From positions 3,157,816 through 3,221,815 of the forward strand of contig GG704596.1 of assembly GCA_000161775.1 (NCBI GenBank): DNA of 64,000 nt, written 5' to 3'. The notes under the pieces are model-generated. The model was not told the DNA's origin. It searched no databases and saw only the letters and a list, made by a program, of their open reading frames with translations. The number at the start of each line of letters is the position of its first letter. The first letter of the stretch is position 1. The position numbers and the translations under genes are program-made. Source of the stretch: Ruegeria lacuscaerulensis ITI-1157 (lineage in GTDB: Bacteria; Pseudomonadota; Alphaproteobacteria; Rhodobacterales; Rhodobacteraceae). This document shows, piece after piece, positions 29,074-38,266 of this stretch.

Positions 29074-30210
29074 TCAGTCGGCGCGCCTGAGCGCGCCGGC
29101 CAACACCACGATCACCACTGCCAGCGGCAGCAGGACGGCAAAGGCCAGCCGCAGTGACAGGATCCCCGCCAGAAGCCCGATCAGCGGCGGACCGATCAGC
29201 AAACCTCCGTATCCCAAAGTGGCCACACTGGCGATGGCCTGCCCCGGCGGGACATGCGGATCATTCGCGGCCCGGCTGAAAGCCAGCGGCATGATCACCG
29301 CATAGCCCACGCCCATCATCGCGAACCCAGCCAGCGCCCCGACCGCGCCCCCGGCCGATACCACCAGGAACACGCCAACGGCCGCGCAGGCTCCGCTGAC
29401 CCGGGCCACCGGCACCGGGCCGAACCGGGCGATCACGAGGCCCCCCAGCAGCCGCACCGCGACCATGGACGCCGAAAAGACGGCATAGCCCAAGGCCGCA
29501 ACGCTTTCAGCCACACCCGTGACATCCCGCAGGAAGATGGCGCTCCAATCGGCCACCGCTCCCTCGCCCAACGCGCCGCACATCGCGGTAAGCCCGACCA
29601 AAACCAGAACGCCGCTGGGCAAGGCAAAGATCGCGTTGCCGTCGGACTGCACGCGCCGCGACGTCCATCGGACCCAGGACTGGGCAAGCGCCAGCGCGAC
29701 GGTTGCCCCGCCGGCCAGCAGGAAATGCGGCAACACGTCAAGCTGCAGCTGAACCGCGCCATAGCCGCTGAGCGCTCCCAACCCGGCGCCGAGGCTCCAC
29801 ATCGCATGGAACGAGGACATCACCGGTTTGGCATAGGCTTGTTCGACCTCGGCGGCCCAGGCGTTCATGGCCACATCCATCGAGCCGTGGAAGGCCCCGA
29901 AGATGAACAGGAACGCAGCCAGCATGGCGAAGCTGTCGGCGGCCGCAAGTAGGATCAGTGAGGCCGTGTACAGGACCGCGATCACCCGCGTCACGGTCAC
30001 CGCTCCGAACCTGTCGGTCAAGCGTCCGGTGACCGGAAAGGAACACACCGCCCCGGCCGCCATGAACAGCAGGCCATAGCCCAGCTCCTCGTGGCTCAGC
30101 CCCAGACGGTCACGGACGGCCGGAATGCGCGAGGCCCAGATGCCGAACAGGGCGCCGTTCAGAATGAACATGGCGGCCACGGCCCGCCAGGCTGAAACCA
30201 ATCCGATCAT
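29074..30210 (-). CDS. MFS transporter
   Basis: 378-residue inner-membrane protein with about twelve hydrophobic helices. NGALFGIWASRIPAVRDRLGLS near the N-terminus and the loop 2-3 motif GRLTDRFGAVTVTR place it in the major facilitator superfamily, in the group of small putative sugar or drug exporters with the conserved FHGSMDVAMNAWA segment. Substrate unknown. Start at 30210 chosen because it precedes the first helix; the longer frame adds a non-conserved tail. It is 69 bases after DUF3422 on the same strand. Confidence 0.85.
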   Translation of the reverse strand: MIGLVSAWRAVAAMFILNGALFGIWASRIPAVRDRLGLSHEELGYGLLFMAAGAVCSFPVTGRLTDRFGAVTVTRVIAVLYTASLILLAAADSFAMLAAFLFIFGAFHGSMDVAMNAWAAEVEQAYAKPVMSSFHAMWSLGAGLGALSGYGAVQLQLDVLPHFLLAGGATVALALAQSWVRWTSRRVQSDGNAIFALPSGVLVLVGLTAMCGALGEGAVADWSAIFLRDVTGVAESVAALGYAVFSASMVAVRLLGGLVIARFGPVPVARVSGACAAVGVFLVVSAGGAVGALAGFAMMGVGYAVIMPLAFSRAANDPHVPPGQAIASVATLGYGGLLIGPPLIGLLAGILSLRLAFAVLLPLAVVIVVLAGALRRAD

Positions 30211-30279
30211 GAAACCTGCCCCGCCTGCGAAATATCTGCCTTGCAGCAATACAGGCGGCGCCCCGGTTGGCAAGCCGCG

Positions 30280-31557
30280 CTATTCCAGCTTGCGGCGGAT
30301 GCGGCGTACGGCCAGCCAGACCATCGCCACAACAGGCAGCGTCACGCCTGCGGTCAGCATCCCCTTGCTGATCCCCGCATTGGTCAACGGGTACAGCAGG
30401 TAGCTGACCAGAGACACCGCATAATAGCTGATGGCGACCACCGACAGACCTTCGACCGTGTGCTGCAGGCGCAAGGCCAGATCCGCCCGGCGGTCCATGC
30501 TCTCCAACAAGGCCTGGTTCTGCGCGCTGCGTTCGACATCGACGCGCGTTCGCAGCAGGTCACCGGCGCGAATGGCCCGGTCCGAAAGCGCCTGCAGCCG
30601 CCGTTCGGTCGCTTTGACCGTGCGCATTGCCGGGTCATAGCGGCGCATCATGAAATCGGCGAATGTCTGACGCCCGTGAAAGCGATCCTCGCGCAGCGCC
30701 TCGATCCGCTGGTGCACGATGGCCTCATAGGCCCCCGTCGCGGCAAAGCGAAAGGCCGAACGCGCCGACAGCGTCTCGAGCTCGGTCGAGGTGGCCAGCA
30801 ATTGCGGCAGCAGATCGTCTGGATGGGTCGTGTCCTTGGTCATTTCACCCATCAACTGGGTCAGTTGCCGGTCCAACTCGCCGATCTGGGGCATCAGGGC
30901 CTTGACCCGTGCAAAGCCCAACATGGACATCGCCTTGTAGGTCTCGATCTCGCACAGGCGCTGGATGATCCGGCCGGTGCGCCTGCGCCCGGTGCCCTCG
31001 GACACGAACAGGGCAAACCGCATGTGGCCCGCGGGGTCGATGCGAAAATCGCTGGCGCAGATCGCCGAGTCGTCCAGCACCCGCGACACCGCCAGGCTTT
31101 CCGGTTCGAACCAATCCGCCAGCGCGGCTTGCGTGGCCCCGTCATCCGGGCGCGGCACCGCCCGCAGCATGATCGAGGTCACTCGCTGGCCCGGACTGGC
31201 CATCAGCCAGTCGGGGGGGAAAACCTCGAAATCGGCGGGGTTGAAGGCGCGCTCGCTGACATTCTGAGTGATGGCCGTATAGGTCACGAATTCCGTGTGG
31301 TGCTCCCACTTCAACCAATGCCGCCCGATCTGGCCGGCATAATGGGTTGCATCAGGCTGCGGATGCTGCGCCCCGTGGCGGTCCAGCAGGTCGATCAGGT
31401 GGGCCATATCTTCGGCCCGGTCGCGCGCCACCGCGGCGACCGGCTTTTTGATCGCAAGGAAGACAACCGTGCAGGGTGCCTGCGCCACCGGGAACGGCCG
31501 CGCGTGCAATTCATTGGCCAGCGCATAGCGCAGCGGATGATCCTCGATTGGCGTCAT
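30280..31557 (-). CDS. DUF3422 family protein
   Basis: 425 residues beginning with the family signature DHPLRYALANELHARPFP. The middle is soluble and alpha-helical, with likely coiled-coil near 290-370. Two hydrophobic segments at the C-terminus (about 370-390 and 395-415, followed by RRIRRKLE) would anchor it in the inner membrane with most of the protein in the cytoplasm. No function is established for the family, which is common in alphaproteobacteria. The 106 bases upstream are AT-rich and may hold its promoter, but no clear -35/-10 pair was found. Confidence 0.9.
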   Translation of the reverse strand: MTPIEDHPLRYALANELHARPFPVAQAPCTVVFLAIKKPVAAVARDRAEDMAHLIDLLDRHGAQHPQPDATHYAGQIGRHWLKWEHHTEFVTYTAITQNVSERAFNPADFEVFPPDWLMASPGQRVTSIMLRAVPRPDDGATQAALADWFEPESLAVSRVLDDSAICASDFRIDPAGHMRFALFVSEGTGRRRTGRIIQRLCEIETYKAMSMLGFARVKALMPQIGELDRQLTQLMGEMTKDTTHPDDLLPQLLATSTELETLSARSAFRFAATGAYEAIVHQRIEALREDRFHGRQTFADFMMRRYDPAMRTVKATERRLQALSDRAIRAGDLLRTRVDVERSAQNQALLESMDRRADLALRLQHTVEGLSVVAISYYAVSLVSYLLYPLTNAGISKGMLTAGVTLPVVAMVWLAVRRIRRKLE

Positions 31558-31663
31558 GAACGGCTCCTTGTGTTCAGGGCACTATACGACACCGGAGGGC
31601 TTCTTCAATTCTCTTTTTATTTCATATACTTACAGGAATACAACGGCATACAATCCGGCTATC

Positions 31664-32020
31664 TCATTGATTTGGCTGCCAGAGCTCGATCGGATTGCCC
31701 TCGGGGTCGTGCAGGCGGGCGAATTTTCCGATCTCGCTGTTCCATTCGTCACGGGTCTCCACCTCGATGCCAGCCGCACGCAGTTGGTCGACCATGGCCG
31801 CCAGATCGTCGACGCGGAAGTTGATCATCCATTGCTGCGCCGCATCACCGAAATAGTCCGTGTCTGCGGCGAAAGGGGCAAACACGGTGCAGCCTTCGCG
31901 CTGCTTCCAGGGGACCGGGTCATAGTGGTTGACGCCCAGATGGGCCTCGTACCATTGCGACAGAGCCTTCGGATCGCGGGCGCGAAAGAACACGCCTCCA
32001 ATGCCGTTTACCTTCTGCAT
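31664..32020 (-). CDS. VOC (glyoxalase/bleomycin-resistance) family protein
   Basis: 118-residue single vicinal-oxygen-chelate domain made of two beta-alpha-beta-beta-beta units: GGVFFRARDPKALSQWYEAHLGV at the start and RVDDLAAMVDQLRAAGIEVE in the second half. It ends FARLHDPEGNPIELWQ, where the last Glu is a usual metal ligand. Such proteins bind metals and act as lyases, dioxygenases or drug binders; no substrate can be assigned. It is separated from pntB upstream by a terminator. Confidence 0.88.
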   Translation of the reverse strand: MQKVNGIGGVFFRARDPKALSQWYEAHLGVNHYDPVPWKQREGCTVFAPFAADTDYFGDAAQQWMINFRVDDLAAMVDQLRAAGIEVETRDEWNSEIGKFARLHDPEGNPIELWQPNQ

Positions 32021-32069
32021 GGAACACCTCGTGCCGTTGGGGTTGGTACTGCATCATAACCTGAAACGG

Positions 32070-32098
32070 AAAAAGGCGCCCGCGAAGGACGCCTTTTC
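32070..32098 (-). terminator. Rho-independent terminator of pntAB
   Basis: On the minus strand, AAAAGGCG (32097-32090) pairs with CGCCTTTT (32078-32071) around an 11-base loop and runs into TTTTTCC. It lies 20 bases after the pntB stop. Confidence 0.82.
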
Positions 32099-32117
32099 CT
32101 TGGATCTCAGCCGCGGA

Positions 32118-33572
32118 TCAGTCGATCAGAGGCAGCAGCTTGTCCAGCGACTGCTTGGCGTCGCCATAGAACATGCGGGTGTTTTCCTTGTAGAACAGCG
32201 GGTTTTCGATGCCCGAATATCCGGTGCCCTGCCCGCGTTTCGAGACGATCACCTGCTTGGCCTTCCACACTTCGAGAACCGGCATCCCCGCGATGGGCGA
32301 GTTCGGATCCTCTTGCGCGGCCGGGTTCACGATGTCGTTCGAGCCGATGACGATGACAACGTCCGTGTCCGGGAAATCATCGTTGATCTCATCCATCTCC
32401 AGCACGATGTCATAGGGCACCTTGGCCTCGGCCAGCAGCACGTTCATGTGGCCCGGCAGGCGGCCCGCAACGGGGTGGATGGCAAAGCGCACGTTCTTGC
32501 CTTTGGCGCGCAGCTTGCGCACCAGTTCGCTGACCGATTGCTGCGCCTGCGCCACCGCCATGCCATAGCCCGGCACGATGATGATGCTGTCGGCATCGTT
32601 CAGCGCCGCGGCGACACCTTCGGCGTCGATGGCGACCTGTTCGCCTTCCACGGCCATCTGTTCGCCCTGCGGGCCGCCGAAACCGCCCAGGATCACGCTG
32701 ACGAAATGGCGGTTCATCGCCTTGCACATGATGTAGGACAGGATCGCACCCGACGAGCCGACCAGCGCGCCGACCACGATCAGCAGGTCGTTGCCCAATG
32801 AGAAACCGATCGCAGCCGCCGCCCAGCCCGAGTAGCTGTTCAGCATCGACACCACCACCGGCATGTCGGCGCCGCCGATGCCCATGATCAGGTGATAGCC
32901 GATGAACAGCGCCGCCAGCGTCATCAGGAACAGCGGGAAGAAGCCACCGGTGCTGAAATACCAGATCAGGCAGATCAGCGAGAGCCCAGCCGCCGCCGCG
33001 TTCAGCGCATGCCCACCCGGCAGTTTGGTCGCCGCCGAGGAGACCTTGCCGGCCAGCTTGCCATAGGCCACGACCGAACCGGTAAAGGTGATCGCACCGA
33101 TGAAGATGCCCAGGAACAGCTCGACATGCAGAATGGCCAACTCGGCCGAGGTTTTCTTGGCGATCAGTTTCGCAAAGGCGCCCAGTTCCGACAGGTCGGC
33201 ATCTTTGGCCGCGTCAACGACCGCAAAGACTTCGGCGACATTCTTGATCTCGAAATGGGCGTTGTAACCGACGAAAACAGCCGCCAGACCCACCAGCGAG
33301 TGCATGGCGGCCACAAGCTGCGGCATCTCGGTCATCTGGACGCGCTGCGCCACGTATTGACCGATCAGACCGCCGCCGATGATCAGCAGCAGCGACAGCA
33401 GCCACAGCCCCGATCCGGGACCGACCAGCGTGGCGAATACCGCCAGCGCCATGCCGACGATGCCGTACCAGACCGCGCGCTTGGCGCTTTCCTGGTTCGA
33501 CAGGCCGCCAAGCGAAAGGATGAACAGAACAGCCGCAACGACATAGGCGGCAGTGGTGAAGCCAAATTCCAT
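32118..33572 (-). CDS. pntB: NAD(P) transhydrogenase subunit beta
   Basis: Membrane and NADP(H)-binding subunit of the proton-translocating transhydrogenase, which drives NADPH formation from NADH using the proton gradient. 484 residues: eight or nine transmembrane helices fill the first 290, with [22 protein letters not shown] lining the proton path. The C-terminal domain III binds NADP(H): [10 protein letters not shown] near 340, [18 protein letters not shown] near 370, and [12 protein letters not shown] near 425. The start has AAGGAGG placed right after the pntA stop (13-base gap). Confidence 0.97.
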   Translation of the reverse strand: MEFGFTTAAYVVAAVLFILSLGGLSNQESAKRAVWYGIVGMALAVFATLVGPGSGLWLLSLLLIIGGGLIGQYVAQRVQMTEMPQLVAAMHSLVGLAAVFVGYNAHFEIKNVAEVFAVVDAAKDADLSELGAFAKLIAKKTSAELAILHVELFLGIFIGAITFTGSVVAYGKLAGKVSSAATKLPGGHALNAAAAGLSLICLIWYFSTGGFFPLFLMTLAALFIGYHLIMGIGGADMPVVVSMLNSYSGWAAAAIGFSLGNDLLIVVGALVGSSGAILSYIMCKAMNRHFVSVILGGFGGPQGEQMAVEGEQVAIDAEGVAAALNDADSIIIVPGYGMAVAQAQQSVSELVRKLRAKGKNVRFAIHPVAGRLPGHMNVLLAEAKVPYDIVLEMDEINDDFPDTDVVIVIGSNDIVNPAAQEDPNSPIAGMPVLEVWKAKQVIVSKRGQGTGYSGIENPLFYKENTRMFYGDAKQSLDKLLPLID

Positions 33573-33585
33573 GTGCCCGGCCTCC

Positions 33586-35154
33586 TTAAGATTTCTGGAA
33601 CATGGCGAGCATGCGCCGGGTTACGAGGAAACCGCCGAAGATGTTGATCCCGGCCATGAAGATCGACAGCGCCGCCAGCAGAATGACGAGGAAAGACCCC
33701 GACCCGATCTGCATCAACGCGCCTACGATGATGATCGACGAAATCGCGTTGGTGATCGCCATCAACGGTGTGTGCAGACTGTGGCTGACGTTCCAGATCA
33801 CCTGGAAGCCCACAAAAACGGCCAGCACGAAGACGATGAAATGCTGCATGAAGCTGGCCGGAGCCACCAGCCCCACCAACAGCATCAACGCTCCGCCCAC
33901 GCCCAGCAGCGTCACCTGCTGCTTGGTCTGCGCCTTGAAGGCCGCGATCTCTTGCGCGCGCTTTTCTTCGGGCGTCAGTTCCTTGACCTCGGCCTTGGGT
34001 TTGGCCGCGATGGCCTGCACCTTGGGCGGCGGCGGCGGGAAGGTGATCTCGCCCTGATAGACCACGGTCGCACCACGGATCACGTCGTCTTCCATGTCGT
34101 GAACGATCTGCCCGTCCTTGTTGGGCGTTAGATCGGAAATCATGTGCCGGATGTTGGTGGCGTACAGCATCGAGGCCTGCGTCGCCATCCGGCTGGGGAA
34201 GTCGGTATAGCCGATGATGGTCACGCCATTGTCGGTGACGATCTTTTCGTCCGGAACGGTCAGCTTGCAGTTGCCGCCCTTCTCGGCCGCGAGGTCCACG
34301 ATGACCGAGCCGCGTTTCATCGACTGGACCATGTCCTCGGTCCACAGTTCCGGCGCCTCGCGGTTGGGGATCAGCGCCGTGGTGATGACGATGTCCATCT
34401 CGGGCGCCAACTCGCGGAACTTGGCCAGCTGTGCCTCGCGGAATTCGGGGCTGGAGGGCTTGGCATATCCGCCGGTTTCCGCGCCGTCCTGATCGTCCTG
34501 GAAATCCAGATAGACGAACTCGGCGCCCATGGACTCGACCTGCTCGGCCACTTCGGGGCGCACGTCGAAGGCATAGACCACGGCCCCCAGGCTGACCGCC
34601 GTGCCGATCGCGGCCAGACCGGCCACACCGGCGCCGACCACCAGAACCTTGGCCGGCGGCACCTTGCCCGCGGCCGTCACCTGACCGGTGAAGAAACGGC
34701 CGAAGTTGTTGCCCGCCTCGATCACCGCACGGTACCCGGCGATGTTGGCCATCGACGACAGTGCATCCATCTTCTGCGCGCGGCTGATACGGGGCACCAT
34801 CTCCATCGCGATGACGTTGGCGCCCTTTTCCTTGGCCAGTTCCATCCCTTCTTCGTTCCCGGCCGGGTTGAAGAACGAAATCAGCGTCTTGCCCTTGGTC
34901 AGACGCTTGAGTTCGGTCTCGGTGGGCACGCGGACCTTGGTGATGATGTCGGCCGTTTTCCAGAGCGCAGCCGCCGTCTTGACGATCTCGACCCCGACGG
35001 CCTCGTATGCCTCGTCCGAGAACCCGGCGGCCGCACCGGCCCCTTTCTCGATCGCGCAGTCGTAACCCAGTTTTTGCAACTGAACGGCCGACTCCGGAGT
35101 CATCGCGACCCGGTTCTCGCCCTTCAGTATTTCCTTTGGCGTGCCTATTTTCAC
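33586..35154 (-). CDS. pntA: NAD(P) transhydrogenase subunit alpha
   Basis: NAD(H)-binding subunit of 522 residues, one polypeptide as in E. coli and not the split PntAA/PntAB form. Domain I covers about 1-380, with the NAD motif [17 protein letters not shown] near 170 and [23 protein letters not shown] near 125. A linker near 385-410 precedes four C-terminal transmembrane helices. The GTG at 35154 is chosen: it gives KIGTPKE, aligned with the start of known PntA proteins, and the GGGGG site is 8 bases upstream. The TTG two codons earlier is too close to that site. Confidence 0.96.
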   Translation of the reverse strand: MKIGTPKEILKGENRVAMTPESAVQLQKLGYDCAIEKGAGAAAGFSDEAYEAVGVEIVKTAAALWKTADIITKVRVPTETELKRLTKGKTLISFFNPAGNEEGMELAKEKGANVIAMEMVPRISRAQKMDALSSMANIAGYRAVIEAGNNFGRFFTGQVTAAGKVPPAKVLVVGAGVAGLAAIGTAVSLGAVVYAFDVRPEVAEQVESMGAEFVYLDFQDDQDGAETGGYAKPSSPEFREAQLAKFRELAPEMDIVITTALIPNREAPELWTEDMVQSMKRGSVIVDLAAEKGGNCKLTVPDEKIVTDNGVTIIGYTDFPSRMATQASMLYATNIRHMISDLTPNKDGQIVHDMEDDVIRGATVVYQGEITFPPPPPKVQAIAAKPKAEVKELTPEEKRAQEIAAFKAQTKQQVTLLGVGGALMLLVGLVAPASFMQHFIVFVLAVFVGFQVIWNVSHSLHTPLMAITNAISSIIIVGALMQIGSGSFLVILLAALSIFMAGINIFGGFLVTRRMLAMFQKS

Positions 35155-35284
35155 CGGCAAGTCCCCCTAATTATCACTCTGTTCGAGCGGCTGGTCGGTA
35201 TTTCTTGTCAAGCAATCATGTATCCTGCGCAACATTATTTCGCAAGCGCAGCATTCATTACGTTGTGTCACGGGGCGACGCCTC

Positions 35285-35740
35285 TCAGATCCAGCGCCGG
35301 GTTTTGCGTTCGTAGCGCGCGAAATCCGCACGGAAGGTACGACGCAGGCGGTTTTCCTCGGGCAGGATGAACCGCCGTTCAAGCACCCAGACGAAGACCG
35401 GAACCAACACCAGCGACAGCACCGCATCGAAGCGCAGGATCAACCCGGCAAGGATCAGGACATCGCCCAGATAGATCGGATTGCGGCTGCGCTTGTAGAT
35501 GCCCGACTGCACCAGCGCCGAAGGTGTTTCATGCGGAATGACCGTTGTCCGGTGGCGGCGGAATTCAACGATAGCCAGAATGGCCAGCAAGATGCCTCCA
35601 CCGATCAGCAGCCCGCTCAGCAGATCGGTGAACCACCCATCCAGCGAAAGGCCGAACGACAGATAGCGGCCCTGCACCCAGGCCAGTACAGCAAAGCCCA
35701 CAAGCCACAGTGGCGGTAAGTCGATACGGCGCATTCGCAT
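35285..35740 (-). CDS. Isoprenylcysteine carboxyl methyltransferase-like membrane protein
   Basis: 151-residue integral membrane protein of the ICMT/PEMT-like methyltransferase family. About four hydrophobic helices; the conserved SAM-binding region is SGIYKRSRNPIYLGDVLILAG near 83-103, followed by the basic ERRFILPEENRLRRTF. In bacteria such proteins methylate small lipids or unknown substrates. It is downstream of nothing on its own strand and divergent from kynU. Two ATGs two codons apart (35740, 35734) are possible. Confidence 0.85.
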   Translation of the reverse strand: MRMRRIDLPPLWLVGFAVLAWVQGRYLSFGLSLDGWFTDLLSGLLIGGGILLAILAIVEFRRHRTTVIPHETPSALVQSGIYKRSRNPIYLGDVLILAGLILRFDAVLSLVLVPVFVWVLERRFILPEENRLRRTFRADFARYERKTRRWI

Positions 35741-35854
35741 CCCTTCGTCGTTACGACAGACACCGGCGGATTGTCGCTTCCGCCTTACGTCCTACCGTTT
35801 TCAGAACAGGATGGCAAAACTCCAAGGTGTCGCAACCCGAAATAGGGCCATCGA

Positions 35855-35876
35855 TCCACGAACACCCGATCGTGGA
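35855..35876. promoter_or_regulatory. Inverted repeat upstream of kynureninase
   Basis: TCCACGA-N8-TCGTGGA, a perfect 7-base inverted repeat, lies 59 to 80 bases before the kynU start in the gap shared with the methyltransferase gene. Size and place fit an operator for a dimeric regulator. A hairpin in the 5' leader is the alternative. Confidence 0.35.
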
Positions 35877-35934
35877 CAGGCCCGCGTCGATCCGATACCC
35901 CCGGTTCGAACAAGTAAAAACACAGAGAACCAGC

Positions 35935-37128
35935 ATGACCGATTTCGCCGCCACCAAAGCCATGTTCCACCTGCCGGAAGGAGTTCTGTACCTTGACGGC
36001 AACTCGCTGGGCCCTCTGCCCAAGGCGGCGGCCGCGAAGGTGCAGAAGATGCTGACCGAGGAATGGGGCCAGATGCTGATCACCGGGTGGAACAAGGCCG
36101 GGTGGATGGGCATGCCGACCGACCTGGGCGATCGGATCGGCCGCTTGATCGGCGCCGCCCCCGGCACGGTCGTGGTGGGCGACACGCTGTCGATCAAGGT
36201 CTATCAGGCGGTTGCATCGGCATTGGAGCTGAACCCGGGGCGCAAGGTGGTCCTGTCGGACAACGGCAACTTTCCCTCCGATCTCTACATGGCCGACGGG
36301 CTGCTGCGTTCGCTGGGCGAGGAGTACGAGCTTCGGGTCGTGGACCCCGAGGCCGTGGCCGAGCACATCACCGACGAGGTCGCCGTGCTGATGCTGACCG
36401 AGGTCGACTATCGCACCGGCCGCAGGCATGACATGAAGGCGCTGACCGATCTGGCCCATGCTCGAGGCGTCATCACGGTGTGGGATCTGGCCCACTCTGC
36501 CGGGGCCATCCCGGTGGACCTGGCCGGGTGCAACGCCGATTTCGCGGTCGGGTGCACCTACAAATACCTCAACGGCGGTCCGGGCGCCCCGGCCTTCATC
36601 TATGTCGCGCCGAAATGGGCCGACACCGCGCGCCCGGCCCTGTCGGGTTGGCTGGGGCACGAGGCGCCGTTTGCCTTCGACTTGGACTATCGCCCCGGCG
36701 CAGGCATCGAGCGCATGCGCGTTGGTACGCCCCCGGTGATCCAGATGACCGCGCTGGCCGCGGCGATGGATATCTGGGACATGGCCGACATGGATGACGT
36801 GCGCGCCAAGTCCATTGCCCTGACCGAACAGTTCATCCTGCAGGTCGAGGCCACCTGCCCCGGTCTGCAACTGGCCAGCCCCCGCGACCCCGCGATGCGC
36901 GGCAGCCAGGTCTCGTTCCGGTTTGCCGACGGGTACGCGGCGATGCAGGCCCTGATCGCCCGCGGCGTGATCGGGGATTTCCGCGCGCCCGACATCATGC
37001 GGTTCGGCTTCACGCCGCTGTATATCGACGAAGGCGACGTGACGCGCGCCGTCGAGATCCTGGCCGACATCATGCAGAACCGGTTGTGGGACAAGCCGGA
37101 ATACAAAATCCGGCAGCGGGTTACCTGA
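35935..37128 (+). CDS. kynU: Kynureninase
   Basis: PLP enzyme of 397 residues that cleaves kynurenine to anthranilate and alanine in tryptophan degradation. Family signs: YLDGNSLGPLP near 20, DNGNFPSDLYM near 109, WDLAHSAGA near 183, and the PLP-binding Lys210 in CTYKYLNGGPGAPAF. The start at 35935 has a modest AGAGA site. No tryptophan dioxygenase or kynurenine formamidase is next to it in this window. Its end overlaps the convergent TetR gene by 8 bases. Confidence 0.95.
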   Translation: MTDFAATKAMFHLPEGVLYLDGNSLGPLPKAAAAKVQKMLTEEWGQMLITGWNKAGWMGMPTDLGDRIGRLIGAAPGTVVVGDTLSIKVYQAVASALELNPGRKVVLSDNGNFPSDLYMADGLLRSLGEEYELRVVDPEAVAEHITDEVAVLMLTEVDYRTGRRHDMKALTDLAHARGVITVWDLAHSAGAIPVDLAGCNADFAVGCTYKYLNGGPGAPAFIYVAPKWADTARPALSGWLGHEAPFAFDLDYRPGAGIERMRVGTPPVIQMTALAAAMDIWDMADMDDVRAKSIALTEQFILQVEATCPGLQLASPRDPAMRGSQVSFRFADGYAAMQALIARGVIGDFRAPDIMRFGFTPLYIDEGDVTRAVEILADIMQNRLWDKPEYKIRQRVT

Positions 37129-37699
37129 CCTCAAGCCCCGCGCCGATCAGCGCGGTCAGCTGGGCGATGCGCTGCTCGAACTCCTCGGCGTTCGAGGCGG
37201 TCATCTTGATCCCCTTCAGCGCGGCGGTGATGGTCCGCGCGGTCTCGGCCGGTCCGTCCGGCAGGCGCACGCGACCCGCCGCCAGTTCGCGCTCCAGCCA
37301 CTCGGCATAAAGATCCGCCAGCGCCGCCTCACCCTCGGCCACGATGTCGGCAGCGGTGGACTTGCTGGTATCCAGCATCTCAAGCCCATGCGGCGAGGCC
37401 AGTATGGCCGCCATCCCGGCGATCTGCGCGTCAATCGCCCGCGCCAGGATCTCGGACACCGTTCCGTCGCCCTGCAAGGCCTGCGCCACCGCCGCGATCT
37501 TTTCGGCGTAATGTGCCTGCGTCAGGCTGCGAACGATGGCCTCTTTGTTCTTGTAATGCAGATAGACCGCCGGACGGGACATGCCCGCGCCACGCGCTAT
37601 GTCATCCATCGAGGTCTTGCGGAACCCATAGGCGGAAAAGGCCTGAAACGCCGAAGTCAGGATCGCCTTTGCCCGTGTATCATCCATTTTTTCCGCCAT
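37121..37699 (-). CDS. TetR family transcriptional regulator
   Basis: 192 residues. The N-terminal helix-turn-helix is clear: AFSAYGFRKTSMDDIARGAGMSRPAVYLHYKNKEAI, about residues 20-55. The C-terminal ligand domain has no named match. It is divergent from the molybdenum hydroxylase genes, and two palindromes in the gap share TGACA/TGTCA arms, so it most likely represses both itself and that operon. It overlaps the convergent kynU by 8 bases. The start at 37699 precedes the first helix; a longer frame would cover the operator region. Confidence 0.92.
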   Translation of the reverse strand: MAEKMDDTRAKAILTSAFQAFSAYGFRKTSMDDIARGAGMSRPAVYLHYKNKEAIVRSLTQAHYAEKIAAVAQALQGDGTVSEILARAIDAQIAGMAAILASPHGLEMLDTSKSTAADIVAEGEAALADLYAEWLERELAAGRVRLPDGPAETARTITAALKGIKMTASNAEEFEQRIAQLTALIGAGLEVR

Positions 37700-37710
37700 G
37701 AATTGACCTC

Positions 37711-37734
37711 TGACAGTTTTGCGTGAAATTGTCA
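37711..37734. promoter_or_regulatory. Putative TetR operator 1
   Basis: Imperfect 24-base palindrome with perfect outer arms TGACA-N14-TGTCA and inner TTT/AAA symmetry. It lies 11 bases upstream of the tetR start. Its centre is 34 bases, about three helical turns, from that of operator 2. Confidence 0.6.
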
Positions 37735-37743
37735 ATTGACGCA

Positions 37744-37769
37744 CTGACATTTTTCATCAATTATGTCAG
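37744..37769. promoter_or_regulatory. Putative TetR operator 2
   Basis: 26-base palindrome with perfect arms CTGACAT-N12-ATGTCAG, 29 bases before the start of the iron-sulfur subunit gene. It shares the TGACA/TGTCA core with operator 1. Confidence 0.6.
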
Positions 37770-37798
37770 AAACCAGCCACAGCCAAAAGAGGTGCGCC

Positions 37799-38263
37799 AT
37801 GGCGACCACGCTGACGATCAACGGAAAGCCACATCAGGTCGATCTGCCCGACGATGTCCCCCTTCTGTGGGTACTGCGCGACGAGGTGGGCCTGACCGGA
37901 ACCAAGTTCGGCTGCGGGGTGGCCGCCTGCGGAGCCTGCACGGTGCATATCGATGGCGAGGCCGTCCGTTCGTGCCAGATTGCCCTGTCGGATGTCTGGG
38001 GCGAGGTCACCACGATCGAAGGGTTGGGAACGCCCGACAACCTGGCCACGATCCAGCAAGCCTGGGTCGATCATCAGGTCGCGCAATGCGGCTATTGCCA
38101 GTCGGGCCAGATCATGCAGGCCGCCGCGTTGCTGGCCGAAAACCCCGCCCCCTCTGACGAAGAAATCGACGAGGCGATGCAGGGCAACCTGTGCCGCTGT
38201 GGCACCTACCCCCGTATCCGCGCCGCGATCCACGACGCTGCCGCCAAGATGAAGGAGGCCTGA
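37799..38263 (+). CDS. Molybdenum hydroxylase, [2Fe-2S] subunit (IorA-like)
   Basis: 154-residue electron-transfer subunit of the xanthine oxidase family. The plant-type [2Fe-2S] cluster uses Cys39, Cys44, Cys47 and Cys59 ([10 protein letters not shown]...SC). The second cluster, next to the molybdopterin, uses Cys97, Cys100, Cys132 and Cys134 (QCGYCQSGQ and CRCGTYPR). The chosen ATG has AGAGG upstream; an earlier in-frame ATG at 37763 lies inside operator 2 and is unlikely. It is three bases before the large subunit gene and divergent from the TetR regulator. Confidence 0.93.
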   Translation: MATTLTINGKPHQVDLPDDVPLLWVLRDEVGLTGTKFGCGVAACGACTVHIDGEAVRSCQIALSDVWGEVTTIEGLGTPDNLATIQQAWVDHQVAQCGYCQSGQIMQAAALLAENPAPSDEEIDEAMQGNLCRCGTYPRIRAAIHDAAAKMKEA

Positions 38264-38266
38264 TCC

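Noticed and set aside
35207..35212. Consensus TTGACA (minus strand) upstream of pntA
   Set aside because: No -10-like hexamer occurs 16-18 bases downstream; the nearest TGATAA is 29 bases away. Not reported as a promoter.
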